Assembly: GCF_001650695.1 (NCBI RefSeq)
Contig: NZ_LWQS01000082.1
Span: 1 to 64,000 of the forward strand
Source: Chloroflexus islandicus
GTDB taxonomy: Bacteria; Chloroflexota; Chloroflexia; Chloroflexales; Chloroflexaceae
DNA length: 64,000 nt
Direction: 5' to 3'
The position numbers and the translations under genes are program-made. Of this stretch, positions 50,897 to 60,643 are shown one piece after another (positions within the stretch are counted from its first letter, which is position 1; each line of letters opens with the position of its first letter). The notes under the pieces are model-generated. The model worked only from the letters and a program-made list of their open reading frames with translations. It was not told the DNA's origin and ran no database searches.

Positions 50897-52611
50897 ATGG
50901 CCGGCAAACTGAGTATCTTCATTGCGCTTATCGTCTTTTCGCTCACCATCCTCGCGTCAGCCGTCGCGGCGCAGGGAAGCGGCCCAATCCTGCAAGCCGC
51001 CCTCGGCACGGCCTTCACCTATCTAGGGCCGGCTGCAAGATAGCGGCAGCCCTGCCAACGGAGCCTACGATCTTCAGTTCGCTTTGTACGACGCCGCCAG
51101 CGGCGGCGCGCAGGTCGGCGCCACCGTGACGGCCAACGTCGTGCCGGTCAGCAACGGCTTGTTCACCGTAGCGCTCGATTTCGGCGCGAGCGCCTTCGCC
51201 GGCGACGCGCGCTGGCTGGAGGTTCGGGTGCGGCCCGGCGCCAGCTCCGGCAGCTCCACCACGCTCAGCCCGCGCCAAGCGGTGACGGCGACGCCGTATG
51301 CGCTCTACGCCACGATCGCACCGTGGAGCGGGTTGGCTGGCGTGCCGGCCGGCTTTGCCGATGGAGTGGATAACGACACCACACACAGCCGGGGCGGGAC
51401 TGGCATTGACGGGGAACTAGTTCAGCCTTTCCGCGAGCTACCAACTGCCGCAGAGTTGTGCGGCCAACCAAGTCGCTAAATGGAACGGCAGCGCATGGAT
51501 GTGCGCGAGCGACAACGACACGACGGCTTTTTGGGCGCTGGCTGGCAACAGCGGCACCACGGCGGGAACCAACTTTATCGGCACGACCGATAACGTGGCG
51601 CTGGAGATCAAGGTGAATAGCGCGCGCACCTTGCGGATCGAGCCGAACGCGACCAGTCCCAACCTGATCGGCGGATCGCGCGAGAACACGGTGACGAGCG
51701 GCGTATCGGGCGCGACCATCGGCGGCAGCGGACGCGCGACGAACGATTGCGGTACGGGCAGCGTCCCCTGTGCCAACCGGGTGACTGACGACTATGGCAC
51801 GGTGGGGGAGGGATCGGCAACCGAGCAGGCAATGATGCCGAATCAGCAAGTGATCGCCCGTATGCCACCGCCGGCGGGGGGGATTCCAACACCGCCAGCG
51901 GCGCCTACGCCACCGCCGGCGGGGGGACGGGGCAATACCGCTCAGGGTGCGTACAGCTTTGTAGCCGGACGTCGGGGCCAAGCGAATGCAGCCGGCATGT
52001 TTGTGTGGGCCGACAGTTACAATGAACCCTTTGTCGGTTCGGTTGCGAATTCGTTCATTGTCCGCGCATCGGGCGGCATTTATTTCGGCAAAGCTACTCC
52101 GAGCACCGGCGCGCTCTCCGAGAGATTTATCTACACGTGGATCGGCGCGCATCTGACGAATGGCGGGGTGTGGACTAATGCGAGCGACCGCGCCGCGAAG
52201 GAGAACTTTGCCAACGTGAACGCGCGCGCGATTCTCTCCCGGGTCGCCAACCTCCCCATCCACACGTGGAACTATATCGCCGAGCAGGCGACGATTCGCC
52301 ATATCGGGCCGACGGTGCAGGATTTCTACGCAGCGTTTGGTGTCGGCGCGGACGATACCCACATTGCGACGGTTGACGCCGACGGCGTGGCGTTGGCAGC
52401 AATTCAAGGGTTGCATCAGGTGGCGCAAGAGTAAGCGGCGCAGATTGCCGAACTGGAAGCGCGCCTCGCGGCGCTGGAACAGCACGCAGGAACGCGCGTC
52501 GCTGCGCCGGCGACTAGCCCGGTCGCTGATGGGGTGTGGTTTGCGGCAGGAGTGCTCTGTGGCACGAGTGCGTTCTGGCTGGGCCGGCGACGCGCGCAAG
52601 GAGGCTGGTGA
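50897..52611 (+). pseudogene. Decayed copy of the S74 surface-fibre gene
   Basis: The sequence begins with an intact ribosome-binding site (AAAGGAG) and signal peptide (IALIVFSLTILASAVAAQ). A one-base insertion near 51024 breaks the frame inside FTYQGRLQ. Homology resumes in another frame (YDLQFALYDAASGGAQVGATV to TATPYALY), shifts again near 51420-51480, and continues as ALAGNSGTTAGTNFIGTTDN. It then passes directly from GTVGEGSATEQ through a Pro/Gly low-complexity remnant to the S74 region (SDRAAKENF, IGPTVQDFYAAFG). The dozen head repeats are almost entirely lost. A TAA at 52432-52434 interrupts the coiled coil, and the membrane anchor follows (FAAGVLCGTSAFWLGRRR). It is a clear pseudogene. 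Confidence 0.9.
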
Positions 52612-52947
52612 TGCAGAACGAGATGGCTACGCGGCGCACACACTGGCTAGTCGTCATACACTACGCTATGTGGTGGCGAGCGCGCTCGCGGCGGAGCTGG
52701 CCCTTATGCTGGTCGTCGCTATCGCCCCGCACGCAGCGGCCCAATCCGGCGGCGAGTACAACCTGACGTGGAGCGCCATTGATGGCGGCGGCGCGACGTT
52801 CAGCACGGGAGGCGCTGACGCGCTGGGTAATACGATTGGGCAAGCGGACGCGGGTTCGCTGAGCGGCGGCGCGTACACGCTGCACGGCGGGTTCTGGAGC
52901 GGAGCCGGCGGGATGGCAAGCTGTTCATACTGCTGGTGCAGCGGTAG
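52611..52947 (+). pseudogene. Decayed copy of the small fibre-cassette partner
   Basis: The ATG at 52611 overlaps the end of the preceding pseudogene exactly as in the intact pair. Compared with the gene at 33690-34025, two extra bases near 52640 shift the frame. The remainder (ALAAELALMLVVAIAPHAAAQ, YNLTWSAIDGGGATFSTGG, LHGGFWSGAGG) is readable only in another frame. A further one-base loss near 52921 destroys the SSLFIPLVQR tail, although the terminal TAG is at the equivalent place. Confidence 0.85.
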
Positions 52948-53092
52948 CGGCGCGCCTGCACTATATCAGCGATCGATAGAAGCAACCGTTAACCACCGAG
53001 GGCGCAGAGGCATAGTTGCCGCACATAGCCTCTGCGCCCTCAGCGGCAAGCATTGCTGATTGCTAAAAACCCCAGCTTCCTCATCGCCTTAA

Positions 53093-55279
53093 TCACGGAT
53101 AACGCACATAATCAACCAACGCCGACACTTCGGAGTCAGGGGGCGGGCCGCGCCGGCTCACCAGCCACGTGACCAGAAAGTTGACCGGCATGCCAAAGAT
53201 ACCGGCTGCCGAGCTGGAAATCCCCAAAATGGCCCACTCTGGCGCGAGGTAGGTCAGCGCCATGTAGCTAGCCGTCACCAGAAAACCGCTCAGCATCCCG
53301 GCCACTGCGCCGCGGCTATTCGCCCGCCGCCAGAAAATACCCAAGACCAACACCGGAAAGATCGTCGCGGCGGCAAACGAGAAAGCCCAAGCCACTAACT
53401 GCACGATGATCGCCAACCGTTGCAGCGCCGTCAAGGCGGCCAGAATCGCCACCACCAGAATCGCCAGCCGCCCCAAGAGCAATCGTTCGCGGGAACCGGC
53501 CCGCGGGTTGAGGGTGCGATGGTAAATATCGTGGGCCACTGCCGATGCAATCACCATCAGCAGTCCATCGGCAGTGCTTAAGGCCGCCGCCATGCCGCCT
53601 GCCGCGACCAGCGCCACCACGGTGGCCGGCAACTCGGCAATTTCCGGTGTCGCCAAGACCACCAAATCTTGGTCGATCCGCAACTCCTGATACTGCAACA
53701 CGCCATCGCCATTCCCCCCCATATCGGGATCATCGGCGATCGTCAGCAAGCCAGTACTTGCCCACCGGTTCGTCCAATCGGGCAATTCGGCCACCGGTTG
53801 GCCAACCACCGAACCGAGAATCTCCCAGCGCAAAAACGCTGCATACGCCGGCGCCGTCAAATAGAGCACGCAGATCCACAACAACGCCCATGCCACACTG
53901 CTCCGGCTATCGCGCACCGTTGGCACTGTGTAGAAGCGTACCAGAATATGCGGCATGCCGGCGGTACCCAGCATCAGACAGAGGCTCAGGGCGAGATAAT
54001 TCCAGATCGACCAATCGTTAAACGGCGCGACATAGCTCGACAAGCCCTGCGCCTGTTCCAGTTGGGCAATATTGCTCAGCGCCTCGCCGTACATCACCTG
54101 CGGCAGCGCCACCCCGGTCAGCCTATAGGCCAGCCACGTCACCGGCACCAGATACGCAAAGACGAGGATAATCCCCTGCACGCCTTGCGTCCACGTAATC
54201 GCCTTCATGCCGCCGAGGTACGAGCAGAGCAACACCGCCGCCAAGCCGACAATCACGCCGACCATATAGTTCAGACCGAGAAACCGGCTCATAATGATGC
54301 CGATCCCGGTCACTTGGGCAGTGACATAGGTAAAGCAGATGATAATGCTGGATACGGCGGCGATCACGCGCGCGCCGGCGCCGGGATAGCGCGCACCGAT
54401 AAAATCGACCAGCGTGTATTGGCCGAATTTGCGCAAGTAAGGCGCGAGCAACAGCACCAACAAGACGTACCCGCCCGTCCAGCCGGTGATGTAGGCGAGA
54501 CCCTCGAAGCCAAGCAAATAGAGTGCGCCAGCCATACTGATAAACGAAGCGGCGCTCATCCAATCCGAGCCAGTAGCTAAGCCATTGAGGATTCCCGGCA
54601 CTTTACGGTCGGCGACATAATAGGCATCGAGCGTATCGGCGCGCGAGCGAATGCCGATCACGGCGTAGAGACCGATCGCCAGCGCGAGAAAACTCCAGTC
54701 GATCAGGTTCGCCGGCAAGCCAAACCACGTCTCAAGGATAATGAACAGGCCCATCAAGCCGAACAAGCCAGTCGCGAACAAGAGATACCGCACTGAATAG
54801 CGCCGGCGGGTAAGACGTTCCTCTGGAGAATCAGCCGGATCGATGCCAAAGCGCCGGTCGAGCAGCCGCATCCGCCAGTTATAGGCAAAGGTGAGGGCAA
54901 CAAAACAGATCAGCGTTCCCTGCGCACCCATATAGTAACCGAGCGGAAATCCGGTTAAGACGCTGATCTGGTTCAGTGGCGCGGCTAACACAACCGGCAA
55001 TACCACGCTCAATAGCCAGATCAATAGCAGCGGACCGACCAAGCGCAGATTTTCCTGCCAGTATTGCGGCAACCATGCCGGCGCCAGCGGCCATTGCAGC
55101 GGCGATGGGACCACTGTCGCCGTGCGCGTGACCGGCGTGCGGAGGTTGTACGGTTCCACCGAACCTTGCACCTGCCGCATTGGCGGGAACAAGCGGTCGA
55201 TAATGAACAGCGACACTGCCAATGCGCCGCCAACCACGAGAAAAAGCTGAAAGAGGCCAATCCAGAAACTTGCGCTCAT
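53093..55279 (-). CDS. Sodium:solute symporter family transporter (carboxylate-type)
   Basis: The 728-residue SSS-family permease has an extended N-terminus: one helix (about 7-27), a hydrophilic stretch, then about 13 helices. Conserved blocks include GLATGSDWMSAASFISMAGALYLLG (seen in parts), GYVLLVLLLAPYLRKFGQYTLVDFIGARY, and AAALSTADGLLMVIASAVAHDIYHRT. These resemble the acetate/propionate-type symporters (ActP or VC_2705-like). It is the last gene of a three-gene unit: its ATG overlaps the stop of the histidine kinase gene by four bases. The substrate is probably a short carboxylate, regulated by the two-component pair, but this is inference. Confidence 0.88.
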   Translation of the reverse strand: MSASFWIGLFQLFLVVGGALAVSLFIIDRLFPPMRQVQGSVEPYNLRTPVTRTATVVPSPLQWPLAPAWLPQYWQENLRLVGPLLLIWLLSVVLPVVLAAPLNQISVLTGFPLGYYMGAQGTLICFVALTFAYNWRMRLLDRRFGIDPADSPEERLTRRRYSVRYLLFATGLFGLMGLFIILETWFGLPANLIDWSFLALAIGLYAVIGIRSRADTLDAYYVADRKVPGILNGLATGSDWMSAASFISMAGALYLLGFEGLAYITGWTGGYVLLVLLLAPYLRKFGQYTLVDFIGARYPGAGARVIAAVSSIIICFTYVTAQVTGIGIIMSRFLGLNYMVGVIVGLAAVLLCSYLGGMKAITWTQGVQGIILVFAYLVPVTWLAYRLTGVALPQVMYGEALSNIAQLEQAQGLSSYVAPFNDWSIWNYLALSLCLMLGTAGMPHILVRFYTVPTVRDSRSSVAWALLWICVLYLTAPAYAAFLRWEILGSVVGQPVAELPDWTNRWASTGLLTIADDPDMGGNGDGVLQYQELRIDQDLVVLATPEIAELPATVVALVAAGGMAAALSTADGLLMVIASAVAHDIYHRTLNPRAGSRERLLLGRLAILVVAILAALTALQRLAIIVQLVAWAFSFAAATIFPVLVLGIFWRRANSRGAVAGMLSGFLVTASYMALTYLAPEWAILGISSSAAGIFGMPVNFLVTWLVSRRGPPPDSEVSALVDYVRYP

Positions 55280-56457
55280 GCCACATCAGCCGTTGTCACC
55301 GATTCCACCCGCACGACCGCCATCTGCGGGGCAAGCGGCAGGGTAAAGATAAACCGCGACCCCTTACCGATCCCATCGCTCTCGGCCCAAATCTCGCCCC
55401 CTTGGGTATAAATCAGGTGGCGCGCAATCGCCAGCCCAATCCCGCTGCCGCCGCTGTTGCGCGCGCGCGATTTATCAACCCGGTAAAAACGCTCAAAGAG
55501 GTGCGGCAAATGTTCGGCATCAATACCGATTCCGGTATCGATAATAGCCACGCGCACCTCATGATCATCAGCGCGCACCTGCACCGTGACTGTCCCACCC
55601 GACGGCGTATAGCGATAGGCGTTAGCCAGAATATTGATCACCACCTGCGCCACCCGATCGGGATCGGCCCAGACTTGCGGCAAGTGTTCAGGCGCATCGA
55701 GGCATAAATTGACCTGATTACTGCTAAACAGCGGCTCAAACTGCGCGATTTGCGCCTCTAGCACCGGACGCAGATCGATAGCGCGGGCCACCACCACCGG
55801 CAACTGCCCGGCTTCCACCCGCGACAACAGTTCAAGGTCTTCGATCAAGCGTTGCAAGCGGCGGGTTTCGCGCAAAATCAGGTTGAACGTCGCCGGATTC
55901 GCCGAAACCACCCCATCAACCAAGCCTTCCATATACCCGCCGATGGTTGCCAACGGTGTGCGCAACTCGTGGGTGACATCGGCCAGCAAGGCTAAACGCC
56001 GGCGCTCGGTCTGATCGAGCGTATCGGCCAACTGGTTCACGCTTTGGGCTAATTGGGCAATTTCATCATCGGCTTGAATGCTCGTACGCTCGCGATAAAA
56101 TCCCTGCGCCAAGCGCCGGCTGACATGCGAGAGGGTTTGAATCGGCTCAACGATCCGGCGCGAGACGAAGAGACTCACCACGACCGAAGCGGCTAGCGCG
56201 GCAAACCCGCTGATCAGCAACGCCTGCTGGATCACCGACTGTACCTGCTCTTTCAACTCAAGCGCCGCGTTGGCGGCGCTGGCGCCCAATTGCCCAGTTT
56301 CCGCCGCCGCCGAGCCAAGAGTCAGTGGCGCAAAACCGGTCAAACCGAGGCTCGCCAGCACGCTCGATGCCGCCAACAACACCACATACGCCATCAAGAC
56401 AATAATCAGATGGGAGATAAACAGCTTCCAGCGGAGTTGATGCAACCACTTCTTCAT
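55276..56457 (-). CDS. Membrane sensor histidine kinase
   Basis: The protein has 393 residues. Two transmembrane helices (about 13-40 and 78-99) frame a short extracytoplasmic loop with an Ala-rich helix. A HAMP domain (about 98-152), HisKA with His163 in DVTHELRTPLA, and an ATPase domain (about 265-385) with INILANAYRYTPSGG, IDTGIGIDAEHLPHLFERFYRV and GGSGIGLAIARHLI follow. The start overlaps the response-regulator stop, and its own stop overlaps the symporter start, so RR, HK and symporter are translationally coupled. It probably controls the downstream transporter. Confidence 0.92.
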   Translation of the reverse strand: MKKWLHQLRWKLFISHLIIVLMAYVVLLAASSVLASLGLTGFAPLTLGSAAAETGQLGASAANAALELKEQVQSVIQQALLISGFAALAASVVVSLFVSRRIVEPIQTLSHVSRRLAQGFYRERTSIQADDEIAQLAQSVNQLADTLDQTERRRLALLADVTHELRTPLATIGGYMEGLVDGVVSANPATFNLILRETRRLQRLIEDLELLSRVEAGQLPVVVARAIDLRPVLEAQIAQFEPLFSSNQVNLCLDAPEHLPQVWADPDRVAQVVINILANAYRYTPSGGTVTVQVRADDHEVRVAIIDTGIGIDAEHLPHLFERFYRVDKSRARNSGGSGIGLAIARHLIYTQGGEIWAESDGIGKGSRFIFTLPLAPQMAVVRVESVTTADVA

Positions 56458-57158
56458 CGCGCGCCGCCGACAAACTTATACCCCACGCCGCGCACCGTCT
56501 GCACCAACGGCGTTCCGTGCTGATCATCATCCAGTTTCCGGCGCAACGTGCCGATATGCACATCAACCACGCGGTCAATCCCGGCGAAATCAGGCCCCCA
56601 CACCCGTTGCAGCAACTCTTCGCGGGTAAATACCCGCCCCGGATAACTGGCCAGCGCGTAGAGCAGATCGAACTCGCGCGGCGTCAGATCAACCCGCACC
56701 CCGTTGCGCTCAACCTCACGCCGCTCGGGATCGATCAACAACCCTTCAAATTGCAGCACCGGACGCTGGATCGTCTCAGCCGAACGCAACGCTCGATTGC
56801 GGCGCAAGATCGCCTTCACCCGCGCCACCAGCTCACGCGGGCTAAAGGGCTTGGTCAGATAATCATCGGCCCCCACCGACAAGCCGATCAACTTATCGAT
56901 CTCATCAGCGCGGGCCGTTAACATTAACACATACACCGAAGTGTCGCGGTGCAACTGCCGGCACACTTCGATCCCGTCAAGACCGGGCAGCATTACATCC
57001 AGCACCACCAGATCGGGTCTCACGTTACGCACAAGCGCCAACGCGCTGGGCCCATCAAAGGCCCGATGCACGACAAAGCCCTCATTGGTCAAATAACTGG
57101 TCACCAGATCGACAATCGGTTGCTCGTCATCAACCACCAGAATCGTAGCTGCTTCCAT
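56454..57158 (-). CDS. OmpR/PhoB-type response regulator
   Basis: The protein has 234 residues. The receiver (about 5-120) has acidic pocket D10-D11, acceptor Asp54 in VVLDVMLPGLDG, Thr in LMLTARADE and Lys in DDYLTKPFSPREL. The winged-helix DNA-binding domain (about 138-232) has LTPREFDLLYALASYPGRVF and VDVHIGTLRRKL, ending VRGVGYKFVG. GGGAGCG precedes the ATG at 57158; the longer in-frame start at 57287 is rejected because the receiver begins right after this Met. It is the first gene of the RR-HK-symporter unit. Confidence 0.93.
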   Translation of the reverse strand: MEAATILVVDDEQPIVDLVTSYLTNEGFVVHRAFDGPSALALVRNVRPDLVVLDVMLPGLDGIEVCRQLHRDTSVYVLMLTARADEIDKLIGLSVGADDYLTKPFSPRELVARVKAILRRNRALRSAETIQRPVLQFEGLLIDPERREVERNGVRVDLTPREFDLLYALASYPGRVFTREELLQRVWGPDFAGIDRVVDVHIGTLRRKLDDDQHGTPLVQTVRGVGYKFVGGAR

Positions 57159-57471
57159 TGCAGCGCTCCCTGCTTCCTTCAATGGCGGCAGTATTGTCGT
57201 AGAGATGTAGGCAACAGTTCTTATGCCAGATGAGCCGTTTCCCAGACGGGAAGCGGGCAAGTCACGTGACAACGGCAGCGTTACCACACGCTAGCGAACG
57301 AGAAACAATCCGAAGATGGGGAAGAAATACTCGTTTTTGGCTGGCTGCGCTACCCTGCGCCGGCAAGGCATAATATGCAGCACTGGAGACTGGCATTCAC
57401 GCCGAGCCAGCAATCAGGATAAGCGCATTCCCATTCGTGCTGTGAAGTATACCACAAGTTGCCCGCTCCCA

Positions 57472-57891
57472 TTACGATTCGGCCGGTTCGGCCATTGCCA
57501 GCAGCCGCTCCCATTGGGCAGCCGTCACCGGCACCACCGACAGCCGGCCTTGCCGCACCAGCGCAAAATCGGCAAAGAAGGGATCAGCCTTGATCGCCGC
57601 GAGAGTTACTGGGCGCGCCAGCGGCCTGACCGGCACAACATCAACCACCATCAGACGCGGATCGGTCTGTTTCGGGTCGGGGTAGGGATCGCTCACCACC
57701 TGCGCCAAGCCAACCGCTTGCCGCTCGTCGCCGGTATGGTAAATCAGCGCCTCATCACCGTTGCGCATCTCGCGCATGTGCTTGAGGGCCACGTTGTTTT
57801 CCACGCCATCCCATACCGTGCGGCCTTCCCGCACCAAATCGGCGAAACTATAGACGGTTGGCTCCGTCTTGAGCAACCAATACTTCGGCAT
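57472..57891 (-). CDS. EVE-domain protein
   Basis: The 139-residue protein is the single-domain length for EVE (PUA-like) proteins. Signatures are YWLLKTEPTVYSFADL at the N-terminus, TVWDGVENNVALKHMREM, and DEALIYHTGDERQAVGLAQV. Eukaryotic and bacterial EVE domains bind modified bases (such as 5-methylcytosine in DNA or modified RNA), and several occur with restriction systems. The start at 57891 follows AAGGA. It is divergent from the J-domain gene. Its target is unknown. Confidence 0.88.
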   Translation of the reverse strand: MPKYWLLKTEPTVYSFADLVREGRTVWDGVENNVALKHMREMRNGDEALIYHTGDERQAVGLAQVVSDPYPDPKQTDPRLMVVDVVPVRPLARPVTLAAIKADPFFADFALVRQGRLSVVPVTAAQWERLLAMAEPAES

Positions 57892-58038
57892 AGAGGCATT
57901 CCTTGAACATTGCAATGCATGAACCATGTGGCATGATACCATTTTCATGGTACCATCAACAATTGCGCAAAGACAGCGTCCACCTGCCACCGCATAAACC
58001 GGCGGCATGCTATAATGCCCGGCGCGAAAGGGGGTTGC

Positions 58039-59319
58039 GTGAACGACGATTTTGACCAACTTGATGATTACGCCATCCTCGGCATCCGGCCCGGCGCAGC
58101 GCCAGCCGACATTAAACAGGCGTACCTCAAACAGATCAGCCTTTACCATCCTGACCGGTATGCCGGCGCCTCACCCGCCGAGCAAGAGTATGCGGCCCGC
58201 CGCGCGCGCCGGATCAATCAGGCGTATCAGAACCTGCGCCGGCGGCGACCGTCCGCGCCAGTCACACCGGTACAGCGTGATTACCAAGCCGAGTTGTACG
58301 CGCAAGCGCAAGCCCACCTTGCCGCTGGCAGACGATTGCAAGCGCTGGCTACCCTGCGCGAACTGCAACGCATCAACCCTTGGTACCGCGATTGCGCAAC
58401 CTTGATTGCCGAGCTGGAAGCGGAATACCAAACCCCGGCCCCTGCCGGCGGGCCAACCATCTCGCGGCGCACGCTGTTAACGGCAGCAGTAGGCGGCCTG
58501 ACACTGGCCCTGCTCGGCTGGTACGGCTGGCGCCAACTGCAGGGGGCAATGACGGCCCAAGAGCTGGAGCATGTGCCGGCCGCCGCACCATCACCCACCG
58601 CCGCGCCGTCCGCCGCGCCATCACCTACTGCCGGGCCGGCAGCTACGCCATCACCCACCGCCGCGCCGGCCGCCGCGCCATCACCCACCGCCGCGCCGGC
58701 CGCCGCGCCATCACCCACCGCCGCGCCGGCCACCACGCCATCACCCACCGCCGCACCCACCACCGCGCCATCACCGACAACGATCGCTGCCGGCGGGCCC
58801 GTGGTCTATCAGGCTGACTTTGGCCCCAACAGCGACTGGCCCACAACCAGCGGCAACGGCTGGAGCGTCAGCGCGAGCAATGGCGCCTATCGCATTCAAG
58901 CCAACGCCGGCCTCGGCGACATTTGGGCCTTCCGCACCTCGCCGATCGGAGCCGATATGGTAATCGAAGTGGAAGCCAGCGTCATCGGGGATTGGGGCGG
59001 CTTAATGCTGCGTTTCAACGGCCCGCAGCGCTACCTCAGCTTTGCCATCAATCCGGCCAGCGGCCAATTCCGTTGCGATGAACGCAACGGCGACCAACGC
59101 ACCCTCCTCGCCGAAGGAGCATTCACCTTCACCGAACGCACCCGCCTCAGCGCACGGCTCGAAGGCCAGAGCATCGAATTGCGGATCAACGATCAAGTAG
59201 TGAGCATCGTCACCAGCGCCACCCCGCCGCCCGACGCGCGGTACGGCCTGCTGGCCCGCGCCGAACGGAACGCCACCACCGCGACGTTCAGCAATCTCGT
59301 GATTCGCGCTTTGCGTTAG
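58039..59319 (+). CDS. J-domain membrane protein with PSPTAAPAAA linker and LamG-like C-terminal domain
   Basis: About 426 residues from a GTG at 58039 (an ATG at 58015 is also in frame). The N-terminal J domain (about 8-70) has the Hsp70-stimulating HPD triad at 37-39 (YHPDRYAG). A short helical region (YAQAQAHLAAGRRLQALATL) precedes one membrane helix (about 143-165, LLTAAVGGLTLALLGWYGW). Seven 10-residue PSPTAAPAAA-type repeats form a linker. The C-terminal domain (about 255-425) has the beta-sandwich pattern of LamG/concanavalin-like or DUF1080-type domains (GGLMLRFNGPQRYLSFAIN, YGLLARAERNATTATFSNL). Topology would put the J domain in the cytoplasm and the sandwich outside. Confidence 0.78.
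   Translation: MNDDFDQLDDYAILGIRPGAAPADIKQAYLKQISLYHPDRYAGASPAEQEYAARRARRINQAYQNLRRRRPSAPVTPVQRDYQAELYAQAQAHLAAGRRLQALATLRELQRINPWYRDCATLIAELEAEYQTPAPAGGPTISRRTLLTAAVGGLTLALLGWYGWRQLQGAMTAQELEHVPAAAPSPTAAPSAAPSPTAGPAATPSPTAAPAAAPSPTAAPAAAPSPTAAPATTPSPTAAPTTAPSPTTIAAGGPVVYQADFGPNSDWPTTSGNGWSVSASNGAYRIQANAGLGDIWAFRTSPIGADMVIEVEASVIGDWGGLMLRFNGPQRYLSFAINPASGQFRCDERNGDQRTLLAEGAFTFTERTRLSARLEGQSIELRINDQVVSIVTSATPPPDARYGLLARAERNATTATFSNLVIRALR
58588..58780. repeat. 30-bp tandem repeat coding the Pro/Ala/Thr linker
   Basis: Units starting CCATCACCCACCGCCGCGCC occur every 30 bases at 58588, 58618, 58648, 58678, 58708, 58738 and, partly, 58768. They lie in frame inside the J-domain fusion gene and are likely to vary in copy number by slippage. 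Confidence 0.9.
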
Positions 59320-59332
59320 CAGGGAGGAGGGA

Positions 59333-59378
59333 GGTAGGGAGTAGGGAATACAGTGATGCAGAGTTCCCTACTCCCTAT
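59333..59378. terminator. Hairpin between convergent J-domain and TolB-like genes
   Basis: GGTAGGGAGTAGGGAAT pairs with the later TTCCCTACTCCCTA. Further copies of CTCCCTATTCCC continue up to the stop codon of the TolB-like gene at 59396. It is a purine/pyrimidine-rich bidirectional hairpin. Confidence 0.55.
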
Positions 59379-59395
59379 TCCCCACTCCCTATTCC

Positions 59396-60643
59396 CTACC
59401 TCTCCGGCGGCAACCACATCGCCAACACGCCATCGCTGCGCCGGCTGGCGATCCCGCGCCCAATATCCAGCACATACACCCCATCGCGCGCGCTATAGAC
59501 CAAGGCCCGGCCATCGCTCGACCAGAGATCGAACGACAGCGCGTAGGCATCAAAGAAATTAATTTGGGCCAAAAACTCCTGTGAAGGCGCGAAGGTCGTC
59601 AACGCGCGCGGCGCGCCGCCAGTGCGGTTGACCAACTGCCAGCGCAACTGCACCGCACCGTTCGAGGTGCGTCCGGCTGGAGTCAGATACGCCAATTGCT
59701 CACCGTTCGGCGACCAGAAAAACGCCACCACGTTATCATCTTGCGCCGACAAGGTGTAGACCTTGCCATCGAGCGCAACCAGCTTCAGCGGGCCAAACCC
59801 ATTGGGGCCGATCGTCGTATACGCAATCTCATCACTCCGCGGCGAACGGCCAAAGATAATCGCCGCCTGCGGCTCACGGGCCAACGCCTGCGGCTGGGTC
59901 TCACCCACCTTCACCCGCGTCAACACACTCTCAACCTTTTCCACTGCCGGCGGGCCATCAATCGGGGGTTGCGCCACATAAAAGAAACTCTGGCCATCAA
60001 CACTCCACGCCGGCGTCTGGAAAAAGCCGGGATCGCTCACTTCATACAACGGCTGCGCACGGCCGGGTTGCACCGTCACCAAGCGGCCATCTTCAAAGGT
60101 GGAGCCGCCAATATGCACCAGCAAGGCCGTACTATCAGGCTGCCACGCCAAATAGAGCGACGTCGGCGAAACACTCACCAACTCAGCGGGACGCGAACCA
60201 TCCGCCGCTACAACATGCATCCCCAACCCGCCGCCGCCACGGTTCGACAAAAACGAGAGATAGCGACCATCGGGCGACCAAACCATATAGAGCGGCGGAT
60301 TCGTCGCCGAGCGATAGAGTTCCACCCGGGCGCCAGTGCGTAGATCGATCACCCGCAACACACTGGTATTACCACTCTGGCTAATATACGCAATCCGGCT
60401 GCCATCAGGCGCCAACGCCGGGTAACGGAACAACTCCGGACTGCGATCATCAGCCAGCACCTGCGCCGTACCGTGGCGATCAACCAGCGCCAACCGGCGT
60501 TCTGGCCCCACCACCAGCAGCTTCTGATCGACAGGCCGGTTCGTGATCAGCAAAACGGTCAACACACCGGCGCTCAGGCTGCCGATCAGAATCACCACGC
60601 TCAACAGGCCAATCAGCGTCAGCAGAATCCGGCGCGCCGCCAT
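59396..60643 (-). CDS. Membrane-anchored TolB/PD40-like beta-propeller protein
   Basis: The protein has 415 residues. The N-terminal signal anchor (ILLTLIGLLSVVILIGSLSA) is followed by blades with PALAPDGSRIAYIS, VWSPDGRYLSFLS, AWQPDSTALLVHI, AWSVDGQSFFYVA, FWSPNGEQLAYL and LWSSDGRALVYSA motifs, the TolB-like/WD40-like PD40 pattern. It probably faces outside the membrane. AAAGGAG precedes the ATG. It differs from the WD40 family at 19.6-23.6 kb in blade sequence. The function is unknown. Confidence 0.8.
   Translation of the reverse strand: MAARRILLTLIGLLSVVILIGSLSAGVLTVLLITNRPVDQKLLVVGPERRLALVDRHGTAQVLADDRSPELFRYPALAPDGSRIAYISQSGNTSVLRVIDLRTGARVELYRSATNPPLYMVWSPDGRYLSFLSNRGGGGLGMHVVAADGSRPAELVSVSPTSLYLAWQPDSTALLVHIGGSTFEDGRLVTVQPGRAQPLYEVSDPGFFQTPAWSVDGQSFFYVAQPPIDGPPAVEKVESVLTRVKVGETQPQALAREPQAAIIFGRSPRSDEIAYTTIGPNGFGPLKLVALDGKVYTLSAQDDNVVAFFWSPNGEQLAYLTPAGRTSNGAVQLRWQLVNRTGGAPRALTTFAPSQEFLAQINFFDAYALSFDLWSSDGRALVYSARDGVYVLDIGRGIASRRSDGVLAMWLPPER

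Noticed and set aside
51265-52599. 444-codon minus-strand frame across the decayed fibre copy
   Set aside because: The plus strand carries clear homology to the intact fibre gene; the minus frame is a shadow with no recognisable domain.
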